Program-made: the position numbers and the translations under genes
NCBI GenBank assembly: GCA_964558405.1
Contig: CAZLDG010000009.1
Coordinates: forward strand, 1 to 46,238
Source of the DNA: Thioglobus_B sp964558405
GTDB lineage: Bacteria > Pseudomonadota > Gammaproteobacteria > PS1 > Pseudothioglobaceae
Reading direction: 5' to 3'
Length of the DNA stretch: 46,238 bases
Notes under the pieces: model-generated
The model's database searches: none
What the model was told of the DNA's origin: nothing
The model's input: the letters and a program-made list of their open reading frames with translations, nothing else
Part shown: positions 6,843-15,535 of the stretch, one piece after another
How the letters are laid out: each line of letters opens with the position of its first letter
How positions within the stretch are numbered: position 1 is the stretch's first letter

Positions 6843-8576
6843 CTATACCAGGTTTAAACCTTCATCATTGGTTGACTTCATTTCATCACGTCCACCCAAA
6901 AGCATCTCATTATGTCCAGCACCTGATGGAATCATTGGGAATACGTTTTCTGTTGGGTCGGTAATAATGTCTAAAAATACCGTTCTGTCTTTCATAGCAA
7001 AAGCTTCGGTTAAGGCAGGCACCAAATCTGATTCTTTTTCAACTGACATGCCCACGTGGCCATAGCTCTCAGCCAATTTCACAAAATCAGGCAAAGCTTC
7101 CATATAACTCATGGCATAACGCTTCTCATAGAAAAACTCCTGCCATTGTCTTACCATGCCTAAATAACGGTTATTTAGATTCACCACTTTAACTGGGGTG
7201 TTGTATTGCAACATGGTTGAAAGCTCTTGTAGCATCATTTGAATACTACCCTCACCTGTTACACAGGCTACATCGGCATTTGGCATAGCCATCTTCGCAC
7301 CCATGGCTGCTGGCAGACCAAAGCCCATGGTACCCAAACCACCAGAGTTAATCCAACGACGTGGCTCATCAAACTGATAATATTGCGCCGCCCACATTTG
7401 GTGTTGACCTACATCTGAAGTCACGATAGCCTCACCACCGGTCACTTCGTACAAAGCTTCAATCACACTTTGTGGTTTAATCACACCATCGGCTTTTTGA
7501 TAAGCCAGTGAATCAACAGCGCGCCACTGATTAATCATTGACCACCACTCAGAAGTATCTTGTGTGGTTTTATCTTTTAGTGCAGCCATTAAATCACTTA
7601 GTACTGATCTTACTTCGCCTACCAGGGCAATATCAACTGCCACATTCTTTGAAATAGAGGCTGGATCAATATCGATATGAATAATCTTGGCCTTTGGACA
7701 GAACTTATCAATATTGGCGGTTACTCGATCATCAAAACGCGCACCTACGGCGATCACACAATCCGATCCATGCATGGCCATGTTTGACTCATAGGTGCCA
7801 TGCATACCCAACATACCTACTGAAAGCTCATCAGTCGCTGGATAAGCACCTAGACCCATCAATGTTTGCGTAATTGGAAAGCCCAGTGAGCGTGTAAATT
7901 CTCTTAGCTCATCTCTGGCATTACCAATCACAGTACCACCACCTGAATAAATAATTGGTCGTGTTGAAGCCGCAATAAGATTGGCTGCTTTATTAATCTG
8001 CTCTTGATTGGCCGTACTTGGCACTTGGTATGAGCGCATTTCAACCGTTTGCGGATACTCTGGCTCTTCAATCTCAGCAATGGTAATGTCTTTTGGTACA
8101 TCAATCAGTACCGGACCTGGTCTACCTGTGGTGGCAATATGGAAAGCCTTTTTAATGGTTTGAGCAACATCATTAATATCTTTAACCAAGAAATTATGCT
8201 TCACACATGAACGGGTAATACCCACGGTATCCACCTCTTGGAACGCATCATTACCAATAAGCGCAGACGGCACCTGGCCTGAGATAATCACCATTGGAAT
8301 AGAATCCATATAAGCCGTAGCAATACCAGTAACCGCATTCGTTAGACCCGGACCTGAAGTCACCAAAACCACACCTGGCTTACCACTGGCTCTGGCATAA
8401 CCATCTGCCGCGTGCGCTGCAGCCTGCTCATGACGCACCAAAACATGAGTAATGTTTTCTTTAGCTTCAAGCGCATCATAGATGTGTAGAACTGCACCGC
8501 CAGGATAGCCGAACATGTGCTCTACACCTTCTTTTTCAAGCGTGTTTACCAGTATTTGGGCGCCGTTTAATTTCAT
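6843..8576 (-). CDS. ilvB: Acetolactate synthase, large catalytic subunit
   Basis: TPP-dependent enzyme that condenses two pyruvates to acetolactate, or pyruvate and 2-ketobutyrate to acetohydroxybutyrate. The 577 residues carry the three TPP-enzyme domains. The catalytic glutamate is E50 in LVRHEQAAAHAADGYARASG, and the TPP/Mg motif (VTGEGSIQMM through VVNLNN) lies around 440-470. GEGS replaces the GDGS of E. coli; I recall the same variant in IlvI of other gammaproteobacteria, so it is not a defect. It is the first gene of ilvBHC. A TATAAT box lies about 32 bp upstream and I see no leader peptide in front of it. The symbol ilvI would be equally valid. Confidence 0.97.
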   Translation of the reverse strand: MKLNGAQILVNTLEKEGVEHMFGYPGGAVLHIYDALEAKENITHVLVRHEQAAAHAADGYARASGKPGVVLVTSGPGLTNAVTGIATAYMDSIPMVIISGQVPSALIGNDAFQEVDTVGITRSCVKHNFLVKDINDVAQTIKKAFHIATTGRPGPVLIDVPKDITIAEIEEPEYPQTVEMRSYQVPSTANQEQINKAANLIAASTRPIIYSGGGTVIGNARDELREFTRSLGFPITQTLMGLGAYPATDELSVGMLGMHGTYESNMAMHGSDCVIAVGARFDDRVTANIDKFCPKAKIIHIDIDPASISKNVAVDIALVGEVRSVLSDLMAALKDKTTQDTSEWWSMINQWRAVDSLAYQKADGVIKPQSVIEALYEVTGGEAIVTSDVGQHQMWAAQYYQFDEPRRWINSGGLGTMGFGLPAAMGAKMAMPNADVACVTGEGSIQMMLQELSTMLQYNTPVKVVNLNNRYLGMVRQWQEFFYEKRYAMSYMEALPDFVKLAESYGHVGMSVEKESDLVPALTEAFAMKDRTVFLDIITDPTENVFPMIPSGAGHNEMLLGGRDEMKSTNDEGLNLV

Positions 8577-8607
8577 CTGCTTCTATATGGGATTAAAAAA
8601 CTTTCAG

Positions 8608-8613
8608 ATTATA
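8608..8613 (-). promoter_or_regulatory. Probable -10 box of the ilvBHC promoter
   Basis: TATAAT on the minus strand, preceded by GG, in the 112-bp AT-rich gap between lpxC and ilvB. It would start transcription about 25 nt before the ilvB ATG. No convincing -35 hexamer is visible at 16-18 bp. Confidence 0.45.
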
Positions 8614-8688
8614 CCTAAATCAAAAAGCAAAAAAGGTAGATATTACAAGGCTTTTATCCGCTTTTTCAGGGGATAAATTTTGATGGAT

Positions 8689-9600
8689 TTATAGAGTGTT
8701 TTGCCAGTCTTCAGAATAGAATTTAATCGGCGAATCGCTTTGATTAATGGTTTCTATACTCCAAGTATCTGGACGCTCCAAAATCGCTGAGAGTAATTGA
8801 TCGTTTAACAAGTGACCAGTCTTATAACCTTCATAATGACCAATCAGATTAGAACCCAGTAGATACAAATCGCCAACAATATCTAGAATTTTATGTTTCA
8901 CAAACTCATTGTGATAGCGCATTCCGTCCTCATTGAGCACATCGTCATCACTTAAGGCAATGGCATTATCCATACTTGCACCTAGGGCTAGATTTTGGCG
9001 TTGCATGGTCTCCACATCTTTCATATAGCCAAAGGTTCTGGCACGTGAGATTTCTTTTAGATAAGACTGCTGCGCAAAATCAATGGTCAGTTGCTGACCG
9101 GATTCTTTTACTTTCTTATGGTCAAAATCAATCTCAAGTGAGATCTTAAAACCATCATGCGGAGAGACTTGCGCCCAACAATCATTGTTCTCTACGCGTA
9201 CTGTGTCATTAATCACAAAAAACTTCTTATGCGCCTCTTGCTCTACAATACCGGCTGATTGCACCAAGAAAATAAACGGCGCTGAAGAACCGTCCATAAT
9301 CGGCACTTCAAATGAGTCTAGTTCTACCAAAACATTATCAATACCCAAAGCCGCTAAAGCACTCATGAGATGCTCAACCGTTGAGACTTTAACCCCTTGA
9401 TTCTCTAGGCCGGTCGAGAGTACAACTTCATTTACAAAGGCATTGTGCGCACGAACCAGTTTCCCGCCCACATCCATACGACGAAACACCACACCATGGT
9501 CTTCTTCTGCTGGTAATAGGGTCATATTCACCACATTGCCACTATGAATGCCAATGCCGCGTGCTTTAACCGCCTTTTTAATTGTTCGTTGTTTAATCAT
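8689..9600 (-). CDS. lpxC: UDP-3-O-acyl-N-acetylglucosamine deacetylase
   Basis: Zinc enzyme for the committed step of lipid A synthesis. The 303 residues match E. coli LpxC. The zinc ligands are H77 (STVEHLMSAL), H236 and D240 (KHKILDIVGD), and the catalytic histidine is H263 (GYKTGHLLN). The substrate loop FEVPIMDGSSAPF is at about 98-109. The start codon overlaps the ftsA stop by 4 bp (ATGA). In most gammaproteobacteria lpxC lies behind ftsA-ftsZ; here ftsZ is absent from between them. It is the last gene of the midA-to-lpxC run. Confidence 0.98.
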   Translation of the reverse strand: MIKQRTIKKAVKARGIGIHSGNVVNMTLLPAEEDHGVVFRRMDVGGKLVRAHNAFVNEVVLSTGLENQGVKVSTVEHLMSALAALGIDNVLVELDSFEVPIMDGSSAPFIFLVQSAGIVEQEAHKKFFVINDTVRVENNDCWAQVSPHDGFKISLEIDFDHKKVKESGQQLTIDFAQQSYLKEISRARTFGYMKDVETMQRQNLALGASMDNAIALSDDDVLNEDGMRYHNEFVKHKILDIVGDLYLLGSNLIGHYEGYKTGHLLNDQLLSAILERPDTWSIETINQSDSPIKFYSEDWQNTL

Positions 9601-10817
9601 AAATCAAAGATTTTTTTGAATCTGCCCCCAATGCCCACGCCATCTTGTTCTATTTCTTGCACTTGCTCATCCGTGCTATAAGCGTGCACCAATAAACCCA
9701 AAGCAGACGCATAACTGGGATCGGTAGCAATGCTTTGTTTGACCGTTATTTTATCAGTATTTATCTGCGCAATTTTGCTCCTTATACGCAAAGTTTTTAG
9801 CAGTAATTGCTCGCAATGACGAATCTTAGCACCACCACCAACCAAGACAATACCAGCGCGCAAAGCACGATCTAAGCGCTGCTCTTTGAGGTGTTGTTTA
9901 AAGCTATGTAGCAGCTGGTGATAAGCCTTTTCAATTACTCGAATCAAATCATGGCGCGATAGGTAGCGCTCCTCAGAACTATTGGCTTGTTCAAATTGAA
10001 TAAGCTTGTCCTCAATATCGCCCTCTAGGGTGGCGTAGCCATAATCTTTTTTAAGGCGCTCTGCTTCAGCGAAATTGGTATCAAATGCATCAGCGATGGC
10101 TTGCGTTATTTGATCTGCACCTGGAGTTAGTACCGAACTATGGGTAATGCCCCCGGCAGTAAAAATTGAAAAATTCATGGTGCTGGCACCAATATCCAAC
10201 AAACAAACGCCGGATTGCTTTTGCTCATCACTCAAACAATATTCACTAGAGGCAACCGAATCCAGCACCAAATCACTCACAGCCAATTGTGCTTGATCGG
10301 CAAGCTTGTGTAAGTTCTTATAGGCTTGTGATGAGACAATCTCAATATGTACATTTGCCCCCAATAGTGCTGCCTGCATTCCCAAAGGATTTTCCACCGG
10401 TTGCGGATCTTCATCCAAAAGAAAATGATTAACCTCGGTACTGAGCTTTTGCTTATTGGTCAGCGTAGCAATGGCCGAAGCACTATTAATAGCACTGTTC
10501 ATATCTTGTGCTGAAACCACGCCAGTTTCCGTGGGCACTTGTCGATTTTGATTAATGGTTTTTAGGTGAGGATCTGAGATATTAAACGCCACACCATCCA
10601 CATTGGTATTGCAAGATTCTTGTGCTTTGTCAAAGACTTGTGCTACCGCCTCAGCGGCTTGAGCAACATTGACGATATGTCCATCTTTAACCCCAGCAGA
10701 CTCGCCAATTGCCTGACCAAATACTGAAATTCTTTCGCTCTCTTTTTCAGCAATCAATACCGCAATTTTTTGACTACCAATATCAATACTGGCAAAAATC
10801 TCACCCTGTTTGGGCAT
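9597..10817 (-). CDS. ftsA: Cell division protein FtsA, divergent
   Basis: Actin-like protein that tethers FtsZ filaments to the inner membrane and recruits later divisome proteins. The 406 residues are near normal length. The actin-fold phosphate-1 segment ASIDIGSQKIAVLI is at 9-22, the adenosine motif AGIVLVGGGAKI at 321-332, and the C-terminus ends in a positively charged amphipathic helix (GGRFKKIFDL), the expected membrane anchor. The phosphate-2 motif, usually DIGGGTMD, reads DIGASTMN at 208-215, losing a glycine and the aspartate. Upstream is dusA (17-bp overlap), not ftsQ; downstream is lpxC, not ftsZ. The gene is intact, so it is probably functional but evolving under changed constraints. 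Confidence 0.9.
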   Translation of the reverse strand: MPKQGEIFASIDIGSQKIAVLIAEKESERISVFGQAIGESAGVKDGHIVNVAQAAEAVAQVFDKAQESCNTNVDGVAFNISDPHLKTINQNRQVPTETGVVSAQDMNSAINSASAIATLTNKQKLSTEVNHFLLDEDPQPVENPLGMQAALLGANVHIEIVSSQAYKNLHKLADQAQLAVSDLVLDSVASSEYCLSDEQKQSGVCLLDIGASTMNFSIFTAGGITHSSVLTPGADQITQAIADAFDTNFAEAERLKKDYGYATLEGDIEDKLIQFEQANSSEERYLSRHDLIRVIEKAYHQLLHSFKQHLKEQRLDRALRAGIVLVGGGAKIRHCEQLLLKTLRIRSKIAQINTDKITVKQSIATDPSYASALGLLVHAYSTDEQVQEIEQDGVGIGGRFKKIFDL

Positions 10818-11787
10818 CTAATTCCCCTTGTTTGGTCTTAAACTCCAACCACTCATACAAATGCGCAATCTCAACCACCTTACCGCTTAACAAACGTCTG
10901 AACATCTTTGCATTCGGCTCACCATGATACAGGCCTAAAATGTGTCTGGTCATTGAGCGCACCGGCACCGCTTGTTCAACTTGCATCTGCATGTATTTAA
11001 TAAATTGCAATAATACTTGCTCACGGGATTTTATTGCGCCGTTTTGCCCATAAATTTTCTCATCGACCTCTGCCAGTAGATAAGGCTGATGATACACAGC
11101 ACGCCCGAGCATAGCGCTATCAACTGACAGCAGATGCTGCTTTGCACTGTCAATATCCATAATACCGCCATTAATACCAATATTAAGTTGTGGATATAAG
11201 CGCTTAATCTCATATACCCAATCGTAATTAAGCGGTGGAACCGAACGATTCTCTTTCGGACTTAGGCCTTGCAGCCAGGCTTTACGCGCATGAATAATAA
11301 AGCTTTGACAACCCGCCTTGCTGATAATGTCAACAAAATCTACCAAGGCTTCGAAGCTTTCCATATCATCTACGCCAATCCGCGATTTAACCGTGATTGG
11401 GGTTTTATCAACCGCCAAACCCATGGCTTCAACACACTGCGCCACTACCTCAGGGGTTTGCATTAAACAAGCCCCAAAACTGCCCGATTGCACGCGATCT
11501 GAAGGACAGCCCACATTAATATTAATCTCATCATAGCCCCAATCCTCAGCCACCTTGGCCGCAGCGGCCATACTCGTTGGATTACTACCACCAAGTTGAA
11601 TGGCAATAGGATGCTCTTGATTCGAATAATCCAATAGACGCTGTTTGTCACCATGAATAATGGCTTGGTCGGTAATCATCTCGGTATATAGTTGCGCCTT
11701 ATTGGAAAGCAGACGATGAAAATAACGACAATGCCGGTCGGTCCAATCCATCATTGGTGCCACGCTAAATTTATGCGGATAGCTCAT
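10801..11787 (-). CDS. dusA: tRNA-dihydrouridine(20/20a) synthase DusA
   Basis: FMN- and NADPH-dependent enzyme that reduces U20 and U20a in the tRNA D-loop. It is a TIM barrel starting FSVAPMMDWTDRHCRYF, with the DusA-type active-site segment NVGCPSDRVQSGSFGACL. The catalytic cysteine is C94 from the chosen ATG (C101 from the ATG at 11808). The DRHCRYF and NVGCPSDRVQ wording separates DusA from DusB and DusC. The ATG at 11787 gives 328 residues and overlaps pncC by 17 bp; the ATG at 11808 is possible, and neither has a clear ribosome site. The 3' end overlaps ftsA by 17 bp. Confidence 0.94.
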   Translation of the reverse strand: MSYPHKFSVAPMMDWTDRHCRYFHRLLSNKAQLYTEMITDQAIIHGDKQRLLDYSNQEHPIAIQLGGSNPTSMAAAAKVAEDWGYDEININVGCPSDRVQSGSFGACLMQTPEVVAQCVEAMGLAVDKTPITVKSRIGVDDMESFEALVDFVDIISKAGCQSFIIHARKAWLQGLSPKENRSVPPLNYDWVYEIKRLYPQLNIGINGGIMDIDSAKQHLLSVDSAMLGRAVYHQPYLLAEVDEKIYGQNGAIKSREQVLLQFIKYMQMQVEQAVPVRSMTRHILGLYHGEPNAKMFRRLLSGKVVEIAHLYEWLEFKTKQGELDAQTG

Positions 11788-12244
11788 GGATAACGGTTTG
11801 AATGGCATGATTCACACTAGCATCAATGACTTGTGCCCTATCACCGGAAAAATGTTGAGTTTGGGCAAAACATTGGTCTTTGATACAAAAACCAAAACAA
11901 ACCGTACCCACAGGCTTGGTGGTGGTCGCACCTGTGGGACCGGCAATACCACTGATGGCGATAGAGAGATCAACGCCTGCTTTGACAATCACCCCTTGGG
12001 CCATTTGCAATACCACCGCCTCACTCACCGCCCCCTCTACCTCTAGTGTTTGTAACTTAACCCCTAGCATGTCTATTTTTGCCTGGTTGGAATAGGTAAT
12101 AAAACCACGATCAAAATAGGCTGAAGAGCCCGAAAGACCGGTCAAGGCCGCACTGAGAGAGCCGCCCGTACAAGATTCAGCCACCGCAATCTTTAGTGAT
12201 TGTTGAGTCAGCGTCTCTAAGAGTTTTTGCAAATCACTGTTCAT
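11771..12244 (-). CDS. pncC: Nicotinamide-nucleotide amidohydrolase (CinA C-terminal domain family)
   Basis: PncC deamidates nicotinamide mononucleotide to nicotinate mononucleotide and recycles NMN made by DNA ligase. The 157 residues are the stand-alone C-terminal CinA domain. The signature AVAESCTGGSLSAALTGLSGSS is near the N-terminus, followed by FITYSNQAKIDMLGV and the AISGIAGPTGATTTKPVGTV segment. The molybdopterin-binding COG1058 half of full-length CinA is absent, as in E. coli YgaD/PncC. It starts inside the pepN stop (4-bp overlap) and ends inside dusA. The annotation competence-damage protein used for this family is historical and not evidence of competence. Confidence 0.93.
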   Translation of the reverse strand: MNSDLQKLLETLTQQSLKIAVAESCTGGSLSAALTGLSGSSAYFDRGFITYSNQAKIDMLGVKLQTLEVEGAVSEAVVLQMAQGVIVKAGVDLSIAISGIAGPTGATTTKPVGTVCFGFCIKDQCFAQTQHFSGDRAQVIDASVNHAIQTVIHELSA

Positions 12245-14751
12245 TTTAAGGCGTTACTGACAATTTCAAAAATATCATTGGATAAATCTTCCACTTGCAA
12301 AATACGCTCTAGTTGCTGTTTTTGCAATTGTGCCAATTCTGGAGCAAAGCGTCGCCAATGGTTGTAGACACTGACCAATCTGGCGCCAATCTGCGGGTTG
12401 GTTTGGTTAAGTTTAATGATAATTTCGCTAAAAAACACATAACTTGATGCCTGGTGAAATCTCGTGTGATTGCCAGCAAAACTACCCACTACACTGCGCA
12501 GACGATTTGGAGTGTTAAACTCAAATAGTGGATGCTCCATTAGTGCGTTGATGGTATCCAGGGTTGCTAAGGGTGAGCCAGCCTGGGTGGCAAACCATTT
12601 ATCCATTGCCTGCGTATCGTGCTTGAAGGCTTGATAAAACTCATCAATCACCTGCTTAGTATATAAATTCTCTTCACTGCTTAGCACAGTAAAGGCTGCC
12701 AATTTATCGGTCATACAATTGGCAGTTTTAAATTGCTGATAAGCCAAGTCCGACTCACCACTGCGCGCTAGATACAGCAAACACACATTTTTCAACGCAC
12801 GATTGGCACTGGCTTTGGCATCAAATGTATAGGTCTTACTCTCACAATCCTTATACAGCGAAACAAACTGCGATTTAAAACGCGTGGCCAATTGCTCAAT
12901 TAAGTTTTCTCGTTGTTGGTGAATACTCGCCACATCAATAACCTTGGCACTTTGGTGCAAGATCTTCTCACTAGGCAGGGTTAATAACTCGGCCAATAGC
13001 GCCTTGTCTGTAACTGTGTCTATACATAGTGATAGTGCGGCAAACAAGGCCGATTGATCGACTTTCTCAGAAGTGAGAATTAAATCAATATAGAGCTTTT
13101 GTACATTATCCCAACGACTAAAACCATCGCTCTCATGTGCCAGTAAAAAGCTGCGTTGCGTATTGTTCAGATCGCTGGATAGTTGCACCGGGGCAGAAAA
13201 CTCGCGTAGCCATGAGGCAGTTGGTTCTGATTTAATATGATCAAACACATAGTCCTTTTCCAACTGATCAACCACCAATACACCCGAATCCACTATCTTG
13301 CCCTGTTGGTCAAACAAAGCATAATTTAGCGGGAAATAAAAAGCCTGCGCAGATAATTGCTTGATATTAACGCGATAACATTGATGTTGTGCGTCATAGC
13401 TACTCTTAATCTCCACCTTAGGGGTGCCGGCATGCGCGTACCACTGGGAGAATTGCGCTAAGTCAAAATCATTAGCATCACTCATACTGGATATAAAATC
13501 ATCAATGGTGACTGCCTGGCCGTCATGACGAGCAAAATACAAATCCATGCCCTTTTGAAAGCCTGACTCACCCAATAAGGTGTGAACCATACGCACAATC
13601 TCTGCGCCTTTTTCATACACGGTAAAGGTGTAAAAATTGTTCATTTCAATATAACTCTCTGGTCTAACCGGATGCGCCATAGGCCCTGCATCTTCTGCAA
13701 ATTGGAAGGTTTTAAGACGCTTAACATCTTCAATACGCTTAATTGATCTTGAGTGCAGGTCTGCGGTGAACTCCTGATCTCTAAACACCGTTAACCCCTC
13801 TTTGAGACTGAGTTGGAACCAGTCTCGACAAGTGACCCGATTGCCGGTCCAATTGTGAAAATACTCATGGCCAATCACCGCCTCAATATTGATAAAGTCA
13901 GTATCGGTTGCCGTGTTAGCATCGGCCAAAACATAAGTAGAGTTAAAAATGTTCAACCCCTTATTCTCCATGGCGCCCATATTGAAATCATCCACCGCCA
14001 CAATCATGTAAATATCCAGATCATACTCCAGGCCAAAACGTTGCTCATCCCAAGCAAATGAACGCTTAAGCGCCTCCATGGCAAACTGGGTTTTGTTGAG
14101 ATTGTGCGGCTCTACATAAATCTTAAGCGCCACTTCTTTGTCGGACAGTGTGGTGTAGCTATCTTCCAGCACGGCAAAATCACCGGCCACCATAGCGAAC
14201 AAATAACAAGGTTTAGGACTGGGGTCATGCCAGCTTGCATACCCCGCGCCTTGTTCTAGCAAGTTGCCATTGCTAAGTAATACTGGATATTTGTCTGGAT
14301 CGGCTTTAATATGAGTACTAAAGACACTGAGTACATCGGGTCGATCTAGATAATAGGTGATTTGTCGAAAACCGTGCGCTTCACATTGCGTGCAAAAATT
14401 ACCGCTGGATTGATACAGACCATTGAGACTGGTGTTTTTTTGCGGATAGATGCGCGTGATAATCTCCAGTTCAAACTTAGGCGCTAGGCCACTTAAACGC
14501 AAGCCTTCTTTTTCTAATTGATACTCAGGTGTCTGCGCATCGATACTGATAGAGACCAACTCCAAATCCACCCCGTTTAAAAACAAAGTATTGGCCTGTA
14601 CACTGCTTCGTGGATTTTGATAATAAACCACCTTAGAGGTGACCAGAGTATACTGCTCACCCAGCTCAAAACTCAGCTCAGTGGTGCGAATCAAATACTC
14701 ACTAGGCTGATAGTCTTTACGGTAAATGGCTTGTGGGCTTAAATGACTAAT
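12241..14751 (-). CDS. pepN: Aminopeptidase N, probably initiated at AUU
   Basis: Zinc metallopeptidase of family M1 that removes N-terminal residues from peptides. From the chosen start it has 836 residues. The exopeptidase motif GAMEN is at 259-263, and the zinc site HEYFHNW gives H295, E296 and H299 with distal E318, each two less than the E. coli numbering I recall. The first ATG/GTG/TTG-type codon in frame is TTG 14694, but the reading frame upstream still encodes family sequence (SPQAIYRKDYQPSEY, matching the E. coli PepN N-terminus). No ATG, GTG or TTG exists there, whereas ATT at 14751 stands 7 nt after a perfect AGGAG. The gene overlaps uppP by 13 bp and pncC by 4 bp. Confidence 0.95.
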   Translation of the reverse strand: MSHLSPQAIYRKDYQPSEYLIRTTELSFELGEQYTLVTSKVVYYQNPRSSVQANTLFLNGVDLELVSISIDAQTPEYQLEKEGLRLSGLAPKFELEIITRIYPQKNTSLNGLYQSSGNFCTQCEAHGFRQITYYLDRPDVLSVFSTHIKADPDKYPVLLSNGNLLEQGAGYASWHDPSPKPCYLFAMVAGDFAVLEDSYTTLSDKEVALKIYVEPHNLNKTQFAMEALKRSFAWDEQRFGLEYDLDIYMIVAVDDFNMGAMENKGLNIFNSTYVLADANTATDTDFINIEAVIGHEYFHNWTGNRVTCRDWFQLSLKEGLTVFRDQEFTADLHSRSIKRIEDVKRLKTFQFAEDAGPMAHPVRPESYIEMNNFYTFTVYEKGAEIVRMVHTLLGESGFQKGMDLYFARHDGQAVTIDDFISSMSDANDFDLAQFSQWYAHAGTPKVEIKSSYDAQHQCYRVNIKQLSAQAFYFPLNYALFDQQGKIVDSGVLVVDQLEKDYVFDHIKSEPTASWLREFSAPVQLSSDLNNTQRSFLLAHESDGFSRWDNVQKLYIDLILTSEKVDQSALFAALSLCIDTVTDKALLAELLTLPSEKILHQSAKVIDVASIHQQRENLIEQLATRFKSQFVSLYKDCESKTYTFDAKASANRALKNVCLLYLARSGESDLAYQQFKTANCMTDKLAAFTVLSSEENLYTKQVIDEFYQAFKHDTQAMDKWFATQAGSPLATLDTINALMEHPLFEFNTPNRLRSVVGSFAGNHTRFHQASSYVFFSEIIIKLNQTNPQIGARLVSVYNHWRRFAPELAQLQKQQLERILQVEDLSNDIFEIVSNALK

Positions 14752-15533
14752 AACAACACTCCTAAGATTAATCGATACACCACAAAGGGCATCATGCCTA
14801 GCGTATCCAGCAGTTTAATAAAAAATACCACGGTGAAATAACTACTCAGTAGTGAAACCAAAAATCCAACGACGAGCACCGACCAATCCACCACTTGCAC
14901 TTGCGAGAACAACTCGAATAACATCAACATGGAAGACAATGCAATCACCGGAATGGCCAATAAAAAAGCAAAGCGCGTGGCCATCTGCTTGGACAGACCC
15001 AGTAGCAAACCTGCAGTAATGGTAATACCCGATCTAGAAGTACCTGGTACAAGCGCCAAGGCCTGCATGATTCCCACTAGTGCAACATCACCCCAAGTGA
15101 TAACCTCTCGCCAGGTGTGTTTTTTACTATTTTGATAAGCAGCCCAGCCCAGTAGCAAGCCAAAGACAATGGTAGTGGTGGCAATCACCTCACTTGAGCG
15201 CAGATGCGTCTCAATCTCACCTTTAAACAACAAGCCTACCAAGCCCACAGGGATGGTGCCAATTAACACCCCCCAGGCTAGTTTTGACTCACCCACGCTC
15301 TGGCGCTTCAGTAGTGAATGGTAAAAATCAACCGATAAGCTTTGTAATAGTTTTCGGTAGTAATACACAATGGCCACCAAAGTACCCAGGTGCACCACCA
15401 CATCAAAGGCCAAGCCCTGATCAGGCCAATCACTTAATTTGGGCACCAAAATCAAATGCGCCGAGGAAGAGATAGGCAAGAATTCACTCAACCCCTGAAC
15501 CAATGCCAAAACAACACTTTGTAAAATATCCAT
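14739..15533 (-). CDS. uppP: Undecaprenyl-diphosphatase UppP (BacA)
   Basis: Integral membrane phosphatase that recycles undecaprenyl diphosphate for peptidoglycan and other envelope polymers. The 264 residues are normal. The first catalytic region ALVQGLSEFLPISSSAHL (E17 and the serine run at 22-24) and the second, VPGTSRSGITITAGLLLG, are both intact, and the rest is a series of hydrophobic helices. It starts 2 bp after the midA stop and overlaps the start of pepN, so it belongs to the midA-uppP-pepN-pncC-dusA-ftsA-lpxC run. High activity gives bacitracin resistance in other bacteria, hence the old name BacA. Confidence 0.97.
   Translation of the reverse strand: MDILQSVVLALVQGLSEFLPISSSAHLILVPKLSDWPDQGLAFDVVVHLGTLVAIVYYYRKLLQSLSVDFYHSLLKRQSVGESKLAWGVLIGTIPVGLVGLLFKGEIETHLRSSEVIATTTIVFGLLLGWAAYQNSKKHTWREVITWGDVALVGIMQALALVPGTSRSGITITAGLLLGLSKQMATRFAFLLAIPVIALSSMLMLFELFSQVQVVDWSVLVVGFLVSLLSSYFTVVFFIKLLDTLGMMPFVVYRLILGVLLLVI
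14749..14763 (-). promoter_or_regulatory. pepN ribosome binding site and AUU start codon
   Basis: On the minus strand, AGGAG (14763-14759), seven nucleotides, then ATT (14751-14749). The site lies inside the last codons of uppP, so translation is probably coupled. AUU starts are known for infC and pcnB in E. coli. Initiation at this codon restores the full conserved N-terminus of PepN. Confidence 0.65.
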
Positions 15534-15535
15534 AT

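Noticed and set aside
8653..8677. TTTATCC...GGATAAA stem after lpxC as a terminator
   Set aside because: A/T-rich stem with an 11-base loop and no T-run in the lpxC direction.
8577..8688. Leader-peptide search upstream of ilvB
   Set aside because: No start codon followed by Val, Leu or Ile codons; the mRNA leader predicted from TATAAT is only ~25 nt.
9597..10817. ftsA as a pseudogene
   Set aside because: Full-length frame, intact adenosine motif and C-terminal membrane helix, no stop or frameshift; divergence alone does not show loss of function.
14694..14739. Frameshift or assembly error at the 5' end of pepN
   Set aside because: The frame is open and conserved through this segment; only a canonical start codon is missing, which an AUU start explains without invoking an error. 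A read check would still be useful.
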